A DNA stretch of 64,000 bases from an uncultured Christensenellaceae bacterium (GTDB lineage Bacteria; Bacillota; Clostridia; Christensenellales; CAG-314): NCBI GenBank assembly GCA_910586905.1, contig CAJUIV010000006.1:12554-76553 (forward strand). The letters run 5' to 3'. Positions 57,964-64,000 of this stretch are shown in pieces. The translations under genes and the position numbers were made by a program. Within the stretch, counting starts at the first letter, position 1; each line of letters begins with the position of its first letter. Under the pieces are notes generated by a model. It ran no database searches. It saw nothing but the letters and a program-made list of their open reading frames with translations, and was not told the DNA's origin.

Positions 57964-59913
57964 TTACACTTCGGCGTAGCCGTAAAAAGCTACGGAAGAT
58001 ATTTGAAGATAACCGTTAGTTTTGCCGGACGGAGTAGACGTATCGAATTCGAGTTCGTATGTACAATTTGCCGCCGGTTCGCTCAGTCTAAACGTCAAAT
58101 GTCCCGCTAAAACGTCTTTTGCTTCAATTACAACGGTTTCGACTATTTCGCCTGCAGCATTTTTAACGTTCAAAGTAACGTTACCCATAAAATCGTTATT
58201 TACGTTATCAACGGTAACGATTATTTTGGATACGCTTTCCGTCAGCGTAATTTGCATAGTACCTTTATTGGTATACTCTTTGTGTCCAGCTCTAATAAAG
58301 TTCCAACCCCATTTATTGTTGTTGAAATTGTCCACCAACATACTGTAATCGCCGAGCTTAGCGGTCCATTCTTGATAATACGCTTGTACTTTGCTTTCTT
58401 CCGTTTTGATTTCCGAATTCGAGAAATCGAAATTAACGATTTCTTCGGCTGCCTTTTGACTTTCGGGAACAATAATCACGGCAACTTTCATATCGCCCAA
58501 AACGTTAAAAGAATACTTACCTTCTACGGCGGTAATAATTCTTCCGTTTACTTTTACTTCGTCGATTCTAAAACCGGCATCGGGAGTAACGGTGAATTCA
58601 ACCGTATCGCAATTCGTTGCGGTTTTAGGCAACGTCGTCGCGCCGTTTTCAATTTCAACGTTAATATTCGCTTGACCGTACTCTACTTTTAAAAGCTGAC
58701 AATTCGCATTAAATTCGAATTTATTATAAATATAAACGAAATGTCCGGAAACGGTTATGGTTTGACCTTCCTTCAAAGTATCCGCTGCAAGAGGACAATC
58801 TTCGGAACCAATCAAACCGTAACACAGCACGGATTTACCCGCGACTTGAATTGTTACCTGTATATTGTTGTATTGAGTATTGAAAAAACCGACTTCCGTA
58901 ACAAGACCGGAAAGCTTATAAGTTCCCGCAGTTGGTTTATCGTCTTTTAATGAAAACAATACGTCGAGTACTTCTGCTTCTGTTAACTCGTAACCGCAAT
59001 CGGAGCAAACGTTGTCAACTGTAGCGCTGTGTCCGCATACTTCAACGGTGTAAACCGTATCGTCTCCTACGGTTTTAGATGTACTTTTGAAACCGGACTT
59101 TACAAAGTTGGTTGCTTCTCCTTCCGCCGCATTGTCAGCCGGATTAAATCCTTTGAACGTACCGCCGGTTACTTCTATTACCGTTGTAGCTCTGTCCGCA
59201 TCCATTTTATTTAGCATAAACGTCGTTCCGTATTGGTCTTCGCCTTTAACGGAATAACTGCCGCCTTTCACGTACGCCTTGGCGTTATTTTTAACTTGAA
59301 CTATCGTACAATCAACCGTATAGAATGTTCCGCCTTCAAGCGTTACTTCTCCCGTTCCTTGCGCGTAAACTATATAACCCACGACGTTGTTATTCGTTAC
59401 GTTACCTTCGCCGCTAATCGTTAGTTTACCGTTTGTATCTACTAAAAACATATCTATCGCACTGCCTTCGGCCATTGCGGGAACCGTTATATTATGTCCG
59501 TTTAACGCAATCGATACTTCTTTAGTTACCGTCAGTCCGGTCGTTATTTCTACGTCTTTAAGAAGTTTTATTTCTCCGCCTGCCGCCAAAGCTTCCGCAA
59601 TAGTTAAATAGTTTACTTCTCCTATTTGCGCTACAGCATACTCGGGGTCTATTGCTCCGCAAACGCATTTGTGTGTCGCGGTATCGAATTTGTGAGCGCT
59701 CGCGTCTATAGCGATATCTTCGGTTTTGGTTTCGTCGCAGTTCTTGCACTTAAAAGTCTTTTCGCCTTTTTCAGTACACGTCGCAGCTTTCGTTACTTCT
59801 CCGTCGTTCCACTCGTGGCCGTCTTTGCACGGGTCAGTATTACACGCTACTACGGTTAACGCTAAACACACTATCATCGTTACTGCCAGCAATGCTTTGA
59901 TTAGTCTTTTCAT
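57964..59913 (-). CDS. Large secreted lipoprotein with CxxC repeats and beta-helix region
   Basis: A 649-residue lipoprotein: signal peptide with lipobox LTVVAC (lipidated C24), a cysteine-rich repeat block (about 28-85; GHEWNDGEVTKAATCTEKG, CKNCDETK, HKCVCGA) of the kind common in gut Firmicute and Bacteroidales surface proteins, then a segment of beta-helix type (about 90-270; ALNGHNITVPA, VTLEGGTFYTVD, VEVTGGTFKGF), an OB-like segment (about 335-430) and further beta domains to the end. No catalytic motif recognised. Probably an adhesin or binding protein. A hairpin and a small ORF precede it. Confidence 0.85.
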   Translation of the reverse strand: MKRLIKALLAVTMIVCLALTVVACNTDPCKDGHEWNDGEVTKAATCTEKGEKTFKCKNCDETKTEDIAIDASAHKFDTATHKCVCGAIDPEYAVAQIGEVNYLTIAEALAAGGEIKLLKDVEITTGLTVTKEVSIALNGHNITVPAMAEGSAIDMFLVDTNGKLTISGEGNVTNNNVVGYIVYAQGTGEVTLEGGTFYTVDCTIVQVKNNAKAYVKGGSYSVKGEDQYGTTFMLNKMDADRATTVIEVTGGTFKGFNPADNAAEGEATNFVKSGFKSTSKTVGDDTVYTVEVCGHSATVDNVCSDCGYELTEAEVLDVLFSLKDDKPTAGTYKLSGLVTEVGFFNTQYNNIQVTIQVAGKSVLCYGLIGSEDCPLAADTLKEGQTITVSGHFVYIYNKFEFNANCQLLKVEYGQANINVEIENGATTLPKTATNCDTVEFTVTPDAGFRIDEVKVNGRIITAVEGKYSFNVLGDMKVAVIIVPESQKAAEEIVNFDFSNSEIKTEESKVQAYYQEWTAKLGDYSMLVDNFNNNKWGWNFIRAGHKEYTNKGTMQITLTESVSKIIVTVDNVNNDFMGNVTLNVKNAAGEIVETVVIEAKDVLAGHLTFRLSEPAANCTYELEFDTSTPSGKTNGYLQISSVAFYGYAEV

Positions 59914-59928
59914 GTCGCTTCTCCTTTT

Positions 59929-59974
59929 GTAATAAAATAAAAAAACTGCAAAAGGGAATTTACCCTTTTACAGT
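59929..59974 (-). terminator. Attenuator-like hairpin ahead of the lipoprotein gene
   Basis: On the minus strand ACTGTAAAAGGG, a 6-nt loop and CCCTTTTGCAGT (11 of 12 pairs), then TTTTTTTATTTTATT. It lies between the small ORF and the lipoprotein start; the stop codon of the small ORF falls in the loop. Confidence 0.8.
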
Positions 59975-60064
59975 AGTTTTAAAAATATTGGAAGCGACAA
60001 TTACTAAGGCTATACCCCACCCCAGACGATTATACGCTATCTGAAAGCTCAATTTTTTGCGCAT
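59960..60064 (-). CDS. 34-residue hydrophobic peptide, unknown
   Basis: ATG at 60064, 10 nt after an AAAGGAG site, opens a 34-codon frame: MRKKLSFQIAYNRLGWGIAL then VIVASNIFKTTVKG. It has a basic start, one hydrophobic stretch and a basic end, like a small membrane peptide. Its TAA lies in the loop of the hairpin at 59945-59974, so a ribosome at the stop would cover the 5' arm. It could be a translated leader controlling the lipoprotein gene, or an independent small protein that ends at this terminator. Not recognised. Confidence 0.5.
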   Translation of the reverse strand: MRKKLSFQIAYNRLGWGIALVIVASNIFKTTVKG

Positions 60065-60117
60065 ATTGTCGATTCTCCTTTGTAGGTTTAAAAACCTGTG
60101 CGATTTTTATAATACAA

Positions 60118-60146
60118 ATTGTATCACATCCATAATCAAAACGCAA
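60118..60146 (-). promoter_or_regulatory. Candidate promoter of the small ORF and lipoprotein unit
   Basis: TTGCGT (60141-60146) and TACAAT (60118-60123), 17-bp spacer, minus strand. The predicted leader before the small ORF is about 47 nt. Confidence 0.5.
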
Positions 60147-60176
60147 CGAACTGAAACAAATTTGTAATTTTTTTTA

Positions 60177-60554
60177 CTAGACAATATGCTTAAAATTAGG
60201 TTTCATAAGATGCGGAACGTAATCCAGCAATTCTTCGATAACGGCAAGCTGCGCTTCCAGATTATCGTAATCGCCCTGTTCTATATACGCTTGTCCTTCC
60301 GCAAATCTCAAATTTATTTCGTACACATCCAAATGAGGTAAGAGCAATTCGCTGGTTTCTCTTAAATCCACCCATTTTTTACGGAACTCGTTATATTCTT
60401 CCACAGTAAGAGTCTCGCTTTCGCATTTATTCATTATATCTTCGCAATACGCCGCCAATTTTTCGTACTGACGCGAAAGCAATACGACTTCCAAAACTCC
60501 GCACGTTATAACTAGTATCAAAGCGATAAGTCCGGCCCAAATATTTTTCGTCAT
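60177..60554 (-). CDS. DUF4363 family protein
   Basis: A 125-residue protein with one N-terminal membrane segment (about 6-27, GLIALILVITCGVLEVVLL) and a helical extracytoplasmic part. It resembles DUF4363 proteins, which in Clostridia are commonly encoded directly after a DUF421 gene, as here (4-nt ATGA overlap). Function unknown. Confidence 0.8.
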   Translation of the reverse strand: MTKNIWAGLIALILVITCGVLEVVLLSRQYEKLAAYCEDIMNKCESETLTVEEYNEFRKKWVDLRETSELLLPHLDVYEINLRFAEGQAYIEQGDYDNLEAQLAVIEELLDYVPHLMKPNFKHIV

Positions 60555-61225
60555 TGGCGTTCCACCTCCACGTTCTTAAACTGAATAGGCTTATTACGCG
60601 CCTGCAACGTCATACGATTATTTTCGTCGATAGCAAGAAGAACTACGTTTTTGGCTTTTAAACGCTCTTTTAGCAAAAGTTGCTCCAAATTTTTTTTAGA
60701 AAACCCGTTTTGGTCGATATTCTCGACGTTCCATTTTCCTTCAAGCAAAACGGGGACGGGCAAAGTTTGCTGTTTTTCTTCCATTTTTTTATTCGAAACT
60801 ACGGTTAGCTGCCCGTTGGTTTCCATTATGCCGTACGTTATTTCTTCCAAAGAAAAGTATTCCGCCGCTCGCATCGATTGAAGCAAATCGTTGACGTGCA
60901 TATTAAGCGTTTTCAGCTGCTGAACGTCAATTCCGTTTGGATTGATTACCATGACGGGCTTACCGTTGATTATTCCCTGAAGTTTGTCGCTATGTGAAAG
61001 AAGCAAAATGACTTGATGAATAACAAACATTGTAAGTATCGCTACAATACCGAAAGTTATAGGAATAGACCTGTCTGCCATAGGGATACACGCAAGTTCG
61101 GATATTACAAGCGTGATAACCAACTCGAAAGGTTCCATTTCGCCGATTTGGCGTTTACCCATAAGTCTTATTGCAAACAAAAGCACTGCAAATAATATTA
61201 TCGCTCTTATAAATATGATTATCAT
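60551..61225 (-). CDS. DUF421 membrane protein, YetF-like
   Basis: A 224-residue protein with three membrane helices (about 3-18, 40-55 and 56-77) and the family sequence RLMGKRQIGEMEPFELVITL, then a cytoplasmic domain with GKPVMVINPNGIDVQQL and the AEYFSLEEITYGIMETNG core. YetF-family proteins are membrane proteins linked to spore germination or envelope in Bacillus, mechanism unknown. First gene of a two-gene unit with the DUF4363 gene. Confidence 0.9.
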   Translation of the reverse strand: MIIIFIRAIILFAVLLFAIRLMGKRQIGEMEPFELVITLVISELACIPMADRSIPITFGIVAILTMFVIHQVILLLSHSDKLQGIINGKPVMVINPNGIDVQQLKTLNMHVNDLLQSMRAAEYFSLEEITYGIMETNGQLTVVSNKKMEEKQQTLPVPVLLEGKWNVENIDQNGFSKKNLEQLLLKERLKAKNVVLLAIDENNRMTLQARNKPIQFKNVEVERQ

Positions 61226-61401
61226 ATCGTTAGTTTAACGCAAAGATAAAATAATATACGCACTATAGTTTTTGACAAAAAGTTTTTGCGCAGATAATAT
61301 AACGGTAAAATTCATATAACAAGACGATAGCTTTATAGAAATTACTTTAAAAAAATAGACCTAACTCAATATTTTAAGACTAAAAAATACGATTCACACG
61401 C

Positions 61402-61430
61402 TTTACAATTTACAAAAAAAAGTTTATACT
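61402..61430 (+). promoter_or_regulatory. Promoter of the folT riboswitch transcript
   Basis: TTTACA (61402-61407) and TATACT (61425-61430), 17-bp spacer; predicted start near 61437. Confidence 0.75.
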
Positions 61431-61432
61431 TA

Positions 61433-61535
61433 GCGTAGCAAAGTTGACGGCGCGCGTCAAGTGCTTCGCTTAGGAAAAAGCGAAGACGAAAGAACTCATT
61501 TGTTCTGCGGTGCGACCGTATAGTCCGTTGCAATT
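61433..61535 (+). promoter_or_regulatory. THF-type (folate) riboswitch
   Basis: The folT leader has landmarks of the THF riboswitch: CGCGTCAAGTG (61454-61464; consensus CGCGTTAAGTG), a stem CTTCGCTT/AAGCGAAG with GGAAAA loop, GACGAAAG, and CTGCGGTGCGACCG (consensus CGCGGTG). The P1 strand containing AGTCCG (61523-61528) can alternatively pair with CGGACT (61599-61604) beside the gene, an obvious switch. The downstream gene is a folate-type ECF S component. Confidence 0.8.
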
Positions 61536-61600
61536 TAGGCTTTACGTTTCATTTGCGATTTAGCCGTATAATTTGTGAATTAGTATATTTTCACACCGCG

Positions 61601-61636
61601 GACTGCTTTTGCAAAAATGCAAAGGGAGTTTTTTTT
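61601..61636 (+). promoter_or_regulatory. Expression-platform hairpin of the folT riboswitch
   Basis: CTTTTGCA and TGCAAAGG pair around AAAA and are followed by GAG and T8. The 3' arm includes the AAAGGGAG ribosome binding site of folT, so the hairpin could act as terminator, as ribosome-site block, or both. Confidence 0.65.
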
Positions 61637-62242
61637 ATGAATAAAACTTATAAGTTGGCATTGACGGCAATGCTTACGGCGCTTTCGGTCGCAGCTAATT
61701 TTTTGACGATTCCGATTACTACGAACAACGCGATATCGTTTACCATATTTTTTGCGTTTCTAGCCGGAATATATTTAGGCGCGTTCCCCGCTATGGCGGT
61801 AGGATTTTTAGGCGATTTAATAGGACACTTTATACATCCTCTCGGCGCGTACAACTGGTTTATGGCAGTATCGTATATTTTGATGGGTTTAATACCCGCT
61901 TTAATTTATAAATCGAAACTGAACCGATTGTTAAAGCTTATAATTTCTTTGACTGTATTTTTGATAGTCTGCTCGTTAGGACTTAACACTTTCGGACTAT
62001 GGTTACAGTATATTGTCGGCGTTGACCCGTCTCCGATAGGTTTGTGGCAATTTTTCACTATGGATAAAGGCGGGATAAAAAAAAGCTTTTGGGTCTACCT
62101 TACCGGACGTGCACCGTTTTTACTGCTGAATTGGGCTGTAAACGGCATACTGGTATTTATTTTGCAGCAAACAAAACTGATAGACAAACTTTTGGCAAGA
62201 ACAGCTAACAATACGTCAAAAAAAGAAGAATTACAGCAATAA
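61637..62242 (+). CDS. folT: ECF transporter S component, folate type
   Basis: A 201-residue substrate-binding membrane subunit with six membrane helices. Start MNKTYKLALTAMLTALSVAAN is typical of S components (the A-x-x-x-A type helix that binds the T subunit), and GAFPAMAVGFLGDLIGHFI and PLGAYNWFMAVSYILMGL follow. FolT is chosen because of the THF riboswitch; substrate is not proven by sequence. No A or T components are adjacent, as in group II ECF systems. The ATG at 61637 is 8 nt after AAAGGGAG. Its 3' end overlaps murI by 12 nt. Confidence 0.85.
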   Translation: MNKTYKLALTAMLTALSVAANFLTIPITTNNAISFTIFFAFLAGIYLGAFPAMAVGFLGDLIGHFIHPLGAYNWFMAVSYILMGLIPALIYKSKLNRLLKLIISLTVFLIVCSLGLNTFGLWLQYIVGVDPSPIGLWQFFTMDKGGIKKSFWVYLTGRAPFLLLNWAVNGILVFILQQTKLIDKLLARTANNTSKKEELQQ

Positions 62243-62977
62243 TTTTTTAAAATACACGCTTCCGAAAGGCTTTGCGGCGACGTTTGCGTAATCGACGTTG
62301 CCCGTTGTGTAATAGGTAATTTGCCCTTGCATACCGCCGTTTTCGCCCGATAACATCGGCAATTCGCATTGACATTCTATAAGTTCCGCGTTTTTACAAT
62401 AATAAGAAATTTGACGCTTTAAAAGGGGAAAATGCGTACAACCTAATATAACGGCGTCGACGTTCGACTGCGGCAAAGTCTTTAACGTTTGCTCTATTGT
62501 TTTTAAGCAAGAGATAGACGCAGTAGCTGCGTTTTCTACAAAAGGTACGAATTTACTGCAAGCATAGTCGACAGTTTGGATTCCGCTTTGCAAAAGAGTT
62601 TTTTGATACGCTCCGTTTGCTATAGTAGAGTTGGTTGCAAGCAATGCTACGCGTTTTGTTTTAGTTATCTTTTGCACCGCTTTGCACGTAGGCTCAATTA
62701 CATCGTAAATTGGTACGGCGAACTTTGCCCGAAGTTCGTCCGAAAAAACCGACGCGGTATTGCAAGCTATAACTACGGAATACGCTCCTTTTTCTTGTAA
62801 AAAACCTACAAGCTTTTCCGCTCTGCTTAAAATCGTATCATTCGTTTTTGTTCCGTACGGACAAAACGCATGATCGGCGATATAAATAAAATTTTGATCA
62901 TTGTTTACGGCAACAAGTTTTTGTAATATTGTTAAACCGCCAACGCCGCTATCGATTACTCCAACAAAATTATGCAT
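62231..62977 (-). CDS. murI: Glutamate racemase
   Basis: Makes D-glutamate for peptidoglycan (substrate of MurD in this window). The 248-residue product has GVIDSGVGGLTILQKL, the first catalytic cysteine in ACNTASV, and the second in GCTHFPLL. The ATG at 62977 (MHNFVGVIDSG) follows AGGCGG; an upstream in-frame start is less likely. Convergent with folT, overlapping at the 3' ends with no terminator between them. Confidence 0.95.
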   Translation of the reverse strand: MHNFVGVIDSGVGGLTILQKLVAVNNDQNFIYIADHAFCPYGTKTNDTILSRAEKLVGFLQEKGAYSVVIACNTASVFSDELRAKFAVPIYDVIEPTCKAVQKITKTKRVALLATNSTIANGAYQKTLLQSGIQTVDYACSKFVPFVENAATASISCLKTIEQTLKTLPQSNVDAVILGCTHFPLLKRQISYYCKNAELIECQCELPMLSGENGGMQGQITYYTTGNVDYANVAAKPFGSVYFKKLLL

Positions 62978-63063
62978 AAATACCGCCTGTATCTTTGTAC
63001 ATTTTATGAGATGCAATACGATATATTGACTTAATTTTCATTTTATCGATAATAAAAAAACAG

Positions 63064-63092
63064 TTGCCATATTTGATAGAATAAAGTATAAT
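63064..63092 (+). promoter_or_regulatory. Promoter of an orphan small RNA candidate
   Basis: TTGCCA (63064-63069) and TATAAT (63087-63092) with a 17-bp spacer; no gene follows until the tRNA 340 nt downstream. Confidence 0.7.
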
Positions 63093-63098
63093 AAAAGT

Positions 63099-63211
63099 AC
63101 AATGCAAGTTTACTAAACACTTGCTTTGGAACGAGTCCACCGTAAAATGCGAAGTTTACCTATAGGTATTGCCTCGGTTTGCCGCACCGTGTAAAAATTG
63201 CGGCTTTTGTT
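63099..63211 (+). ncRNA. Unidentified structured small RNA, about 110 nt
   Basis: Between a good promoter and an intrinsic terminator (GCCGCA/TGCGGC at 63181-63186 and 63199-63204, then TTTTGTT) lies about 110 nt with no ORF. It starts with a hairpin GCAAGT/ACTTGC (63104-63109 with 63119-63124), then GGAACGAGTCCACCGTAAAA, a TACCTATAGGTA palindrome near 63158-63169, and the terminator stem. I could not match it to 6S, SRP, RNase P or tmRNA. Confidence 0.55.
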
Positions 63212-63252
63212 AACTAACGTTAATTAGCGAACTGACGTCGCAATGCTTCTTT

Positions 63253-63336
63253 CGCTCTCGTATTTCTCTTCTTTGGGCGAAATACTCGCGTTCCCGCTCT
63301 CGTATTTCTCTTCTTTGGGCGAAATACTCGCGTTCC
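63253..63336. repeat. Perfect 42-bp tandem duplication
   Basis: Two identical 42-bp units (63253-63294 and 63295-63336), each starting CGCTCTCGTATTTC and ending AATACTCGCGTTCC. Each unit contains GTATTTC and GAAATAC, which form a 7-bp hairpin. Confidence 0.9.
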
Positions 63337-63431
63337 GCGAGGGCGTTCGGAACTAACGTTCCTCGGCTCGTGCAGACGCGCCATGCGCAAAACGATATTC
63401 ACTTTGCGCGACTATCAACTTTATACAGTTT

Positions 63432-63514
63432 GCGGATGTGGCGAAATTGGCAGACGCGCATGATTCAGGTTCATGTGGGAAACCATGCAGGTTCAAGTCC
63501 TGTCATCCGCACCA
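63432..63514 (+). tRNA. tRNA-Leu(CAG)
   Basis: An 83-nt class II tRNA. Acceptor stem GCGGATG (63432-63438) pairs with CATCCGC (63504-63510), discriminator A, encoded CCA. The D-arm reads GCGAAATTGGCAGACGC, the anticodon loop TTCAGGT has CAG at 63466-63468 (reads CUG), a variable arm GTGGGAAACCAT follows, and the T-loop is GTTCAAGTC. The long variable arm and anticodon identify leucine. Confidence 0.96.
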
Positions 63515-63516
63515 CC

Positions 63517-63566
63517 AAGACACACGCAAAAGGAGCGTTAAAATCTCCGCTGCGTGTGTCTTTTTC
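63517..63566 (+). terminator. Terminator after tRNA-Leu
   Basis: AAGACACACGCA (63517-63528) and TGCGTGTGTCTT (63551-63562) form a 12-bp stem followed by TTTCT, starting 3 nt after the CCA end. Confidence 0.85.
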
Positions 63567-63606
63567 TATGCTCAAATGCCGTTTTTAGGGTGTTTTTTCG
63601 TTATTT

Positions 63607-63702
63607 ACCCTTTTCGTGCATTATGACGCTTTTCTTGACGGGAATTGATTTATCTTCTTCTCGCTCTCTCTAAATAATGGGATTAGACACAACGAAAAGG
63701 GT
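63607..63702. repeat. 11-bp inverted repeat beside the tet fragment
   Basis: ACCCTTTTCGT (63607-63617) and ACGAAAAGGGT (63692-63702) are perfect inverted copies about 75 bp apart; a partial third copy (ACGAAAAGG) is at 63719-63727. They lie between tRNA-Leu and the truncated tet gene and might be ends or control sites of a mobile element. No transposase is present in the window. Confidence 0.45.
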
Positions 63703-63758
63703 TTTTGCCACTCATTGAACGAAAAGGAGCGTACTTATTATAAATGCTATTCCCACCT

Positions 63759-64000
63759 TTATTGATCGGTTATGGTTATCTTGGGCGACAAGGCAACCTC
63801 CTGCATGACAATCATATCACTGGTAAGTTTATCTTTGATGCTTTGGTAAACACGCCGCAGGTCGATTCCATTTTGGTCTATCTTATTTACGAAGATAATT
63901 GTCGGGATGTTCATCTTCTGAAGTGCATGGAATAATATACGGGTCTGTGCCTGTACGCCGTCTTTTGCCGAAATGACTAAAACAGCTCCGTCAAGGACAG
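63759..64000 (-). pseudogene. Truncated ribosomal-protection tetracycline resistance gene
   Basis: The minus-strand frame entering from the right edge reads VLDGAVLVISAKDGVQAQTR, ILFHALQKMNIPTIIFVNKI, DQNGIDLRRVYQSIKDKL, then EVALSPKITITDQ and a stop. This is the GTPase domain of Tet(M)/Tet(O)/Tet(W)/Tet(32)-type proteins, EF-G-like factors that release tetracycline from the ribosome; G4 is NKID. Intact proteins run to about 640 residues, but here the frame stops about 30 residues past G4 where similarity to the family appears to end. So domains II-V are missing and the copy should be inactive, unless assembly joined unrelated pieces. Confidence 0.85.

Noticed and set aside
63253..63336. CRISPR array
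   Set aside because: Only two directly abutting 42-bp copies with no spacers and no cas genes.
63220..63402. Minus-strand 60-residue ORF over the 42-bp repeats
   Set aside because: It merely translates the tandem repeat (repeated RVFRPKKRNTRAG) and has no ribosome site.
63370..63626. ORFs covering the tRNA-Leu gene
   Set aside because: They are chance translations of a tRNA and its terminator.

Overview
The window is 64 kb of AT-rich chromosome (roughly 60% A+T by eye) from a Clostridia-type Firmicute. The case for this is a Firmicutes-order dcw cluster, the yqfC-yqfD-phoH-yqfF-ybeY-era-yqzL-recO order, ytxC beside thrS, a T-box, an M-box and a THF-type riboswitch, spo0A, and strong AGGAGG ribosome binding sites. 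MurE carries the DNPR motif of meso-diaminopimelate-adding enzymes. Spo0A, YqfC, YqfD, YtxC, a BclA-like collagen protein and a candidate coat protein with sigma-K-like promoters point to an endospore former or a recent descendant of one, probably an uncultivated gut lineage. A truncated ribosomal-protection tet gene at the right edge fits a gut setting. No species can be named from sequence alone.

Layout. 1-2.3 kb: ruvC-ruvA-ruvB-queA (minus). 2.4-4.0 kb: a frameshifted small gene and a tandem pair of zinc-ribbon membrane proteins (plus). 4.2-9.3 kb: yebC, a SpoU-type methyltransferase, the infC-rpmI-rplT operon with an attenuator leader, and thrS behind a T-box (minus). 9.3-11.8 kb: ytxC, an AlkD-like protein, acpP and two small odd proteins. 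11.9-26.6 kb: the division and cell-wall cluster, transcribed leftwards as mraZ-rsmH-(ftsL)-pbp-murE-mraY-murD-ftsW-murA-ftsQ-ftsA-ftsZ-asnS; murF and murG are not in it. 26.9-30.9 kb: a phosphoesterase, small zinc-ribbon protein, spore-coat candidate, TetR regulator, an unusual Spo0A and a small membrane protein. 31-34 kb: M-box plus mgtE, a gene-poor kilobase, and a cold-shock gene. 34.2-38.3 kb: the collagen-like protein and a metal-efflux locus (ArsR/SmtB regulator, HMA chaperone, P-type ATPase). 38.4-42.1 kb: a heterodimeric ABC exporter. 42.4-48.4 kb: the yqfC-recO operon. 48.5-51.5 kb: copA-csoR with a possible internal copZ. 52-58 kb: a membrane GDPD, an unknown membrane protein and a large GH94-like protein of doubtful activity. 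58-61 kb: a lipoprotein behind a small ORF and a hairpin, then DUF4363/DUF421. 61.4-63 kb: THF riboswitch-folT and murI. 63-64 kb: an orphan RNA candidate, a 42-bp tandem repeat, tRNA-Leu(CAG), and the broken tet gene.

How the parts fit. Most genes are housekeeping in dense operons with overlapping starts and stops. Many have legible control elements: sigma-A promoters with 17-bp spacers, an MraZ operator with exact 10-bp repeats, a perfect 0A box ahead of spo0A, ArsR and CsoR operators, and leader attenuators. The items most worth following are the Spo0A whose receiver has lost its phosphorylation pocket (Asp to Glu at the acceptor), the in-frame CopZ start inside copA, the 34-residue hydrophobic ORF whose stop codon lies in a terminator-like hairpin ahead of the lipoprotein gene, the orphan small RNA near 63.1 kb, the G8 tract in a promoter spacer near 3.0 kb, three apparent leaderless genes, and the truncated tet gene next to tRNA-Leu.
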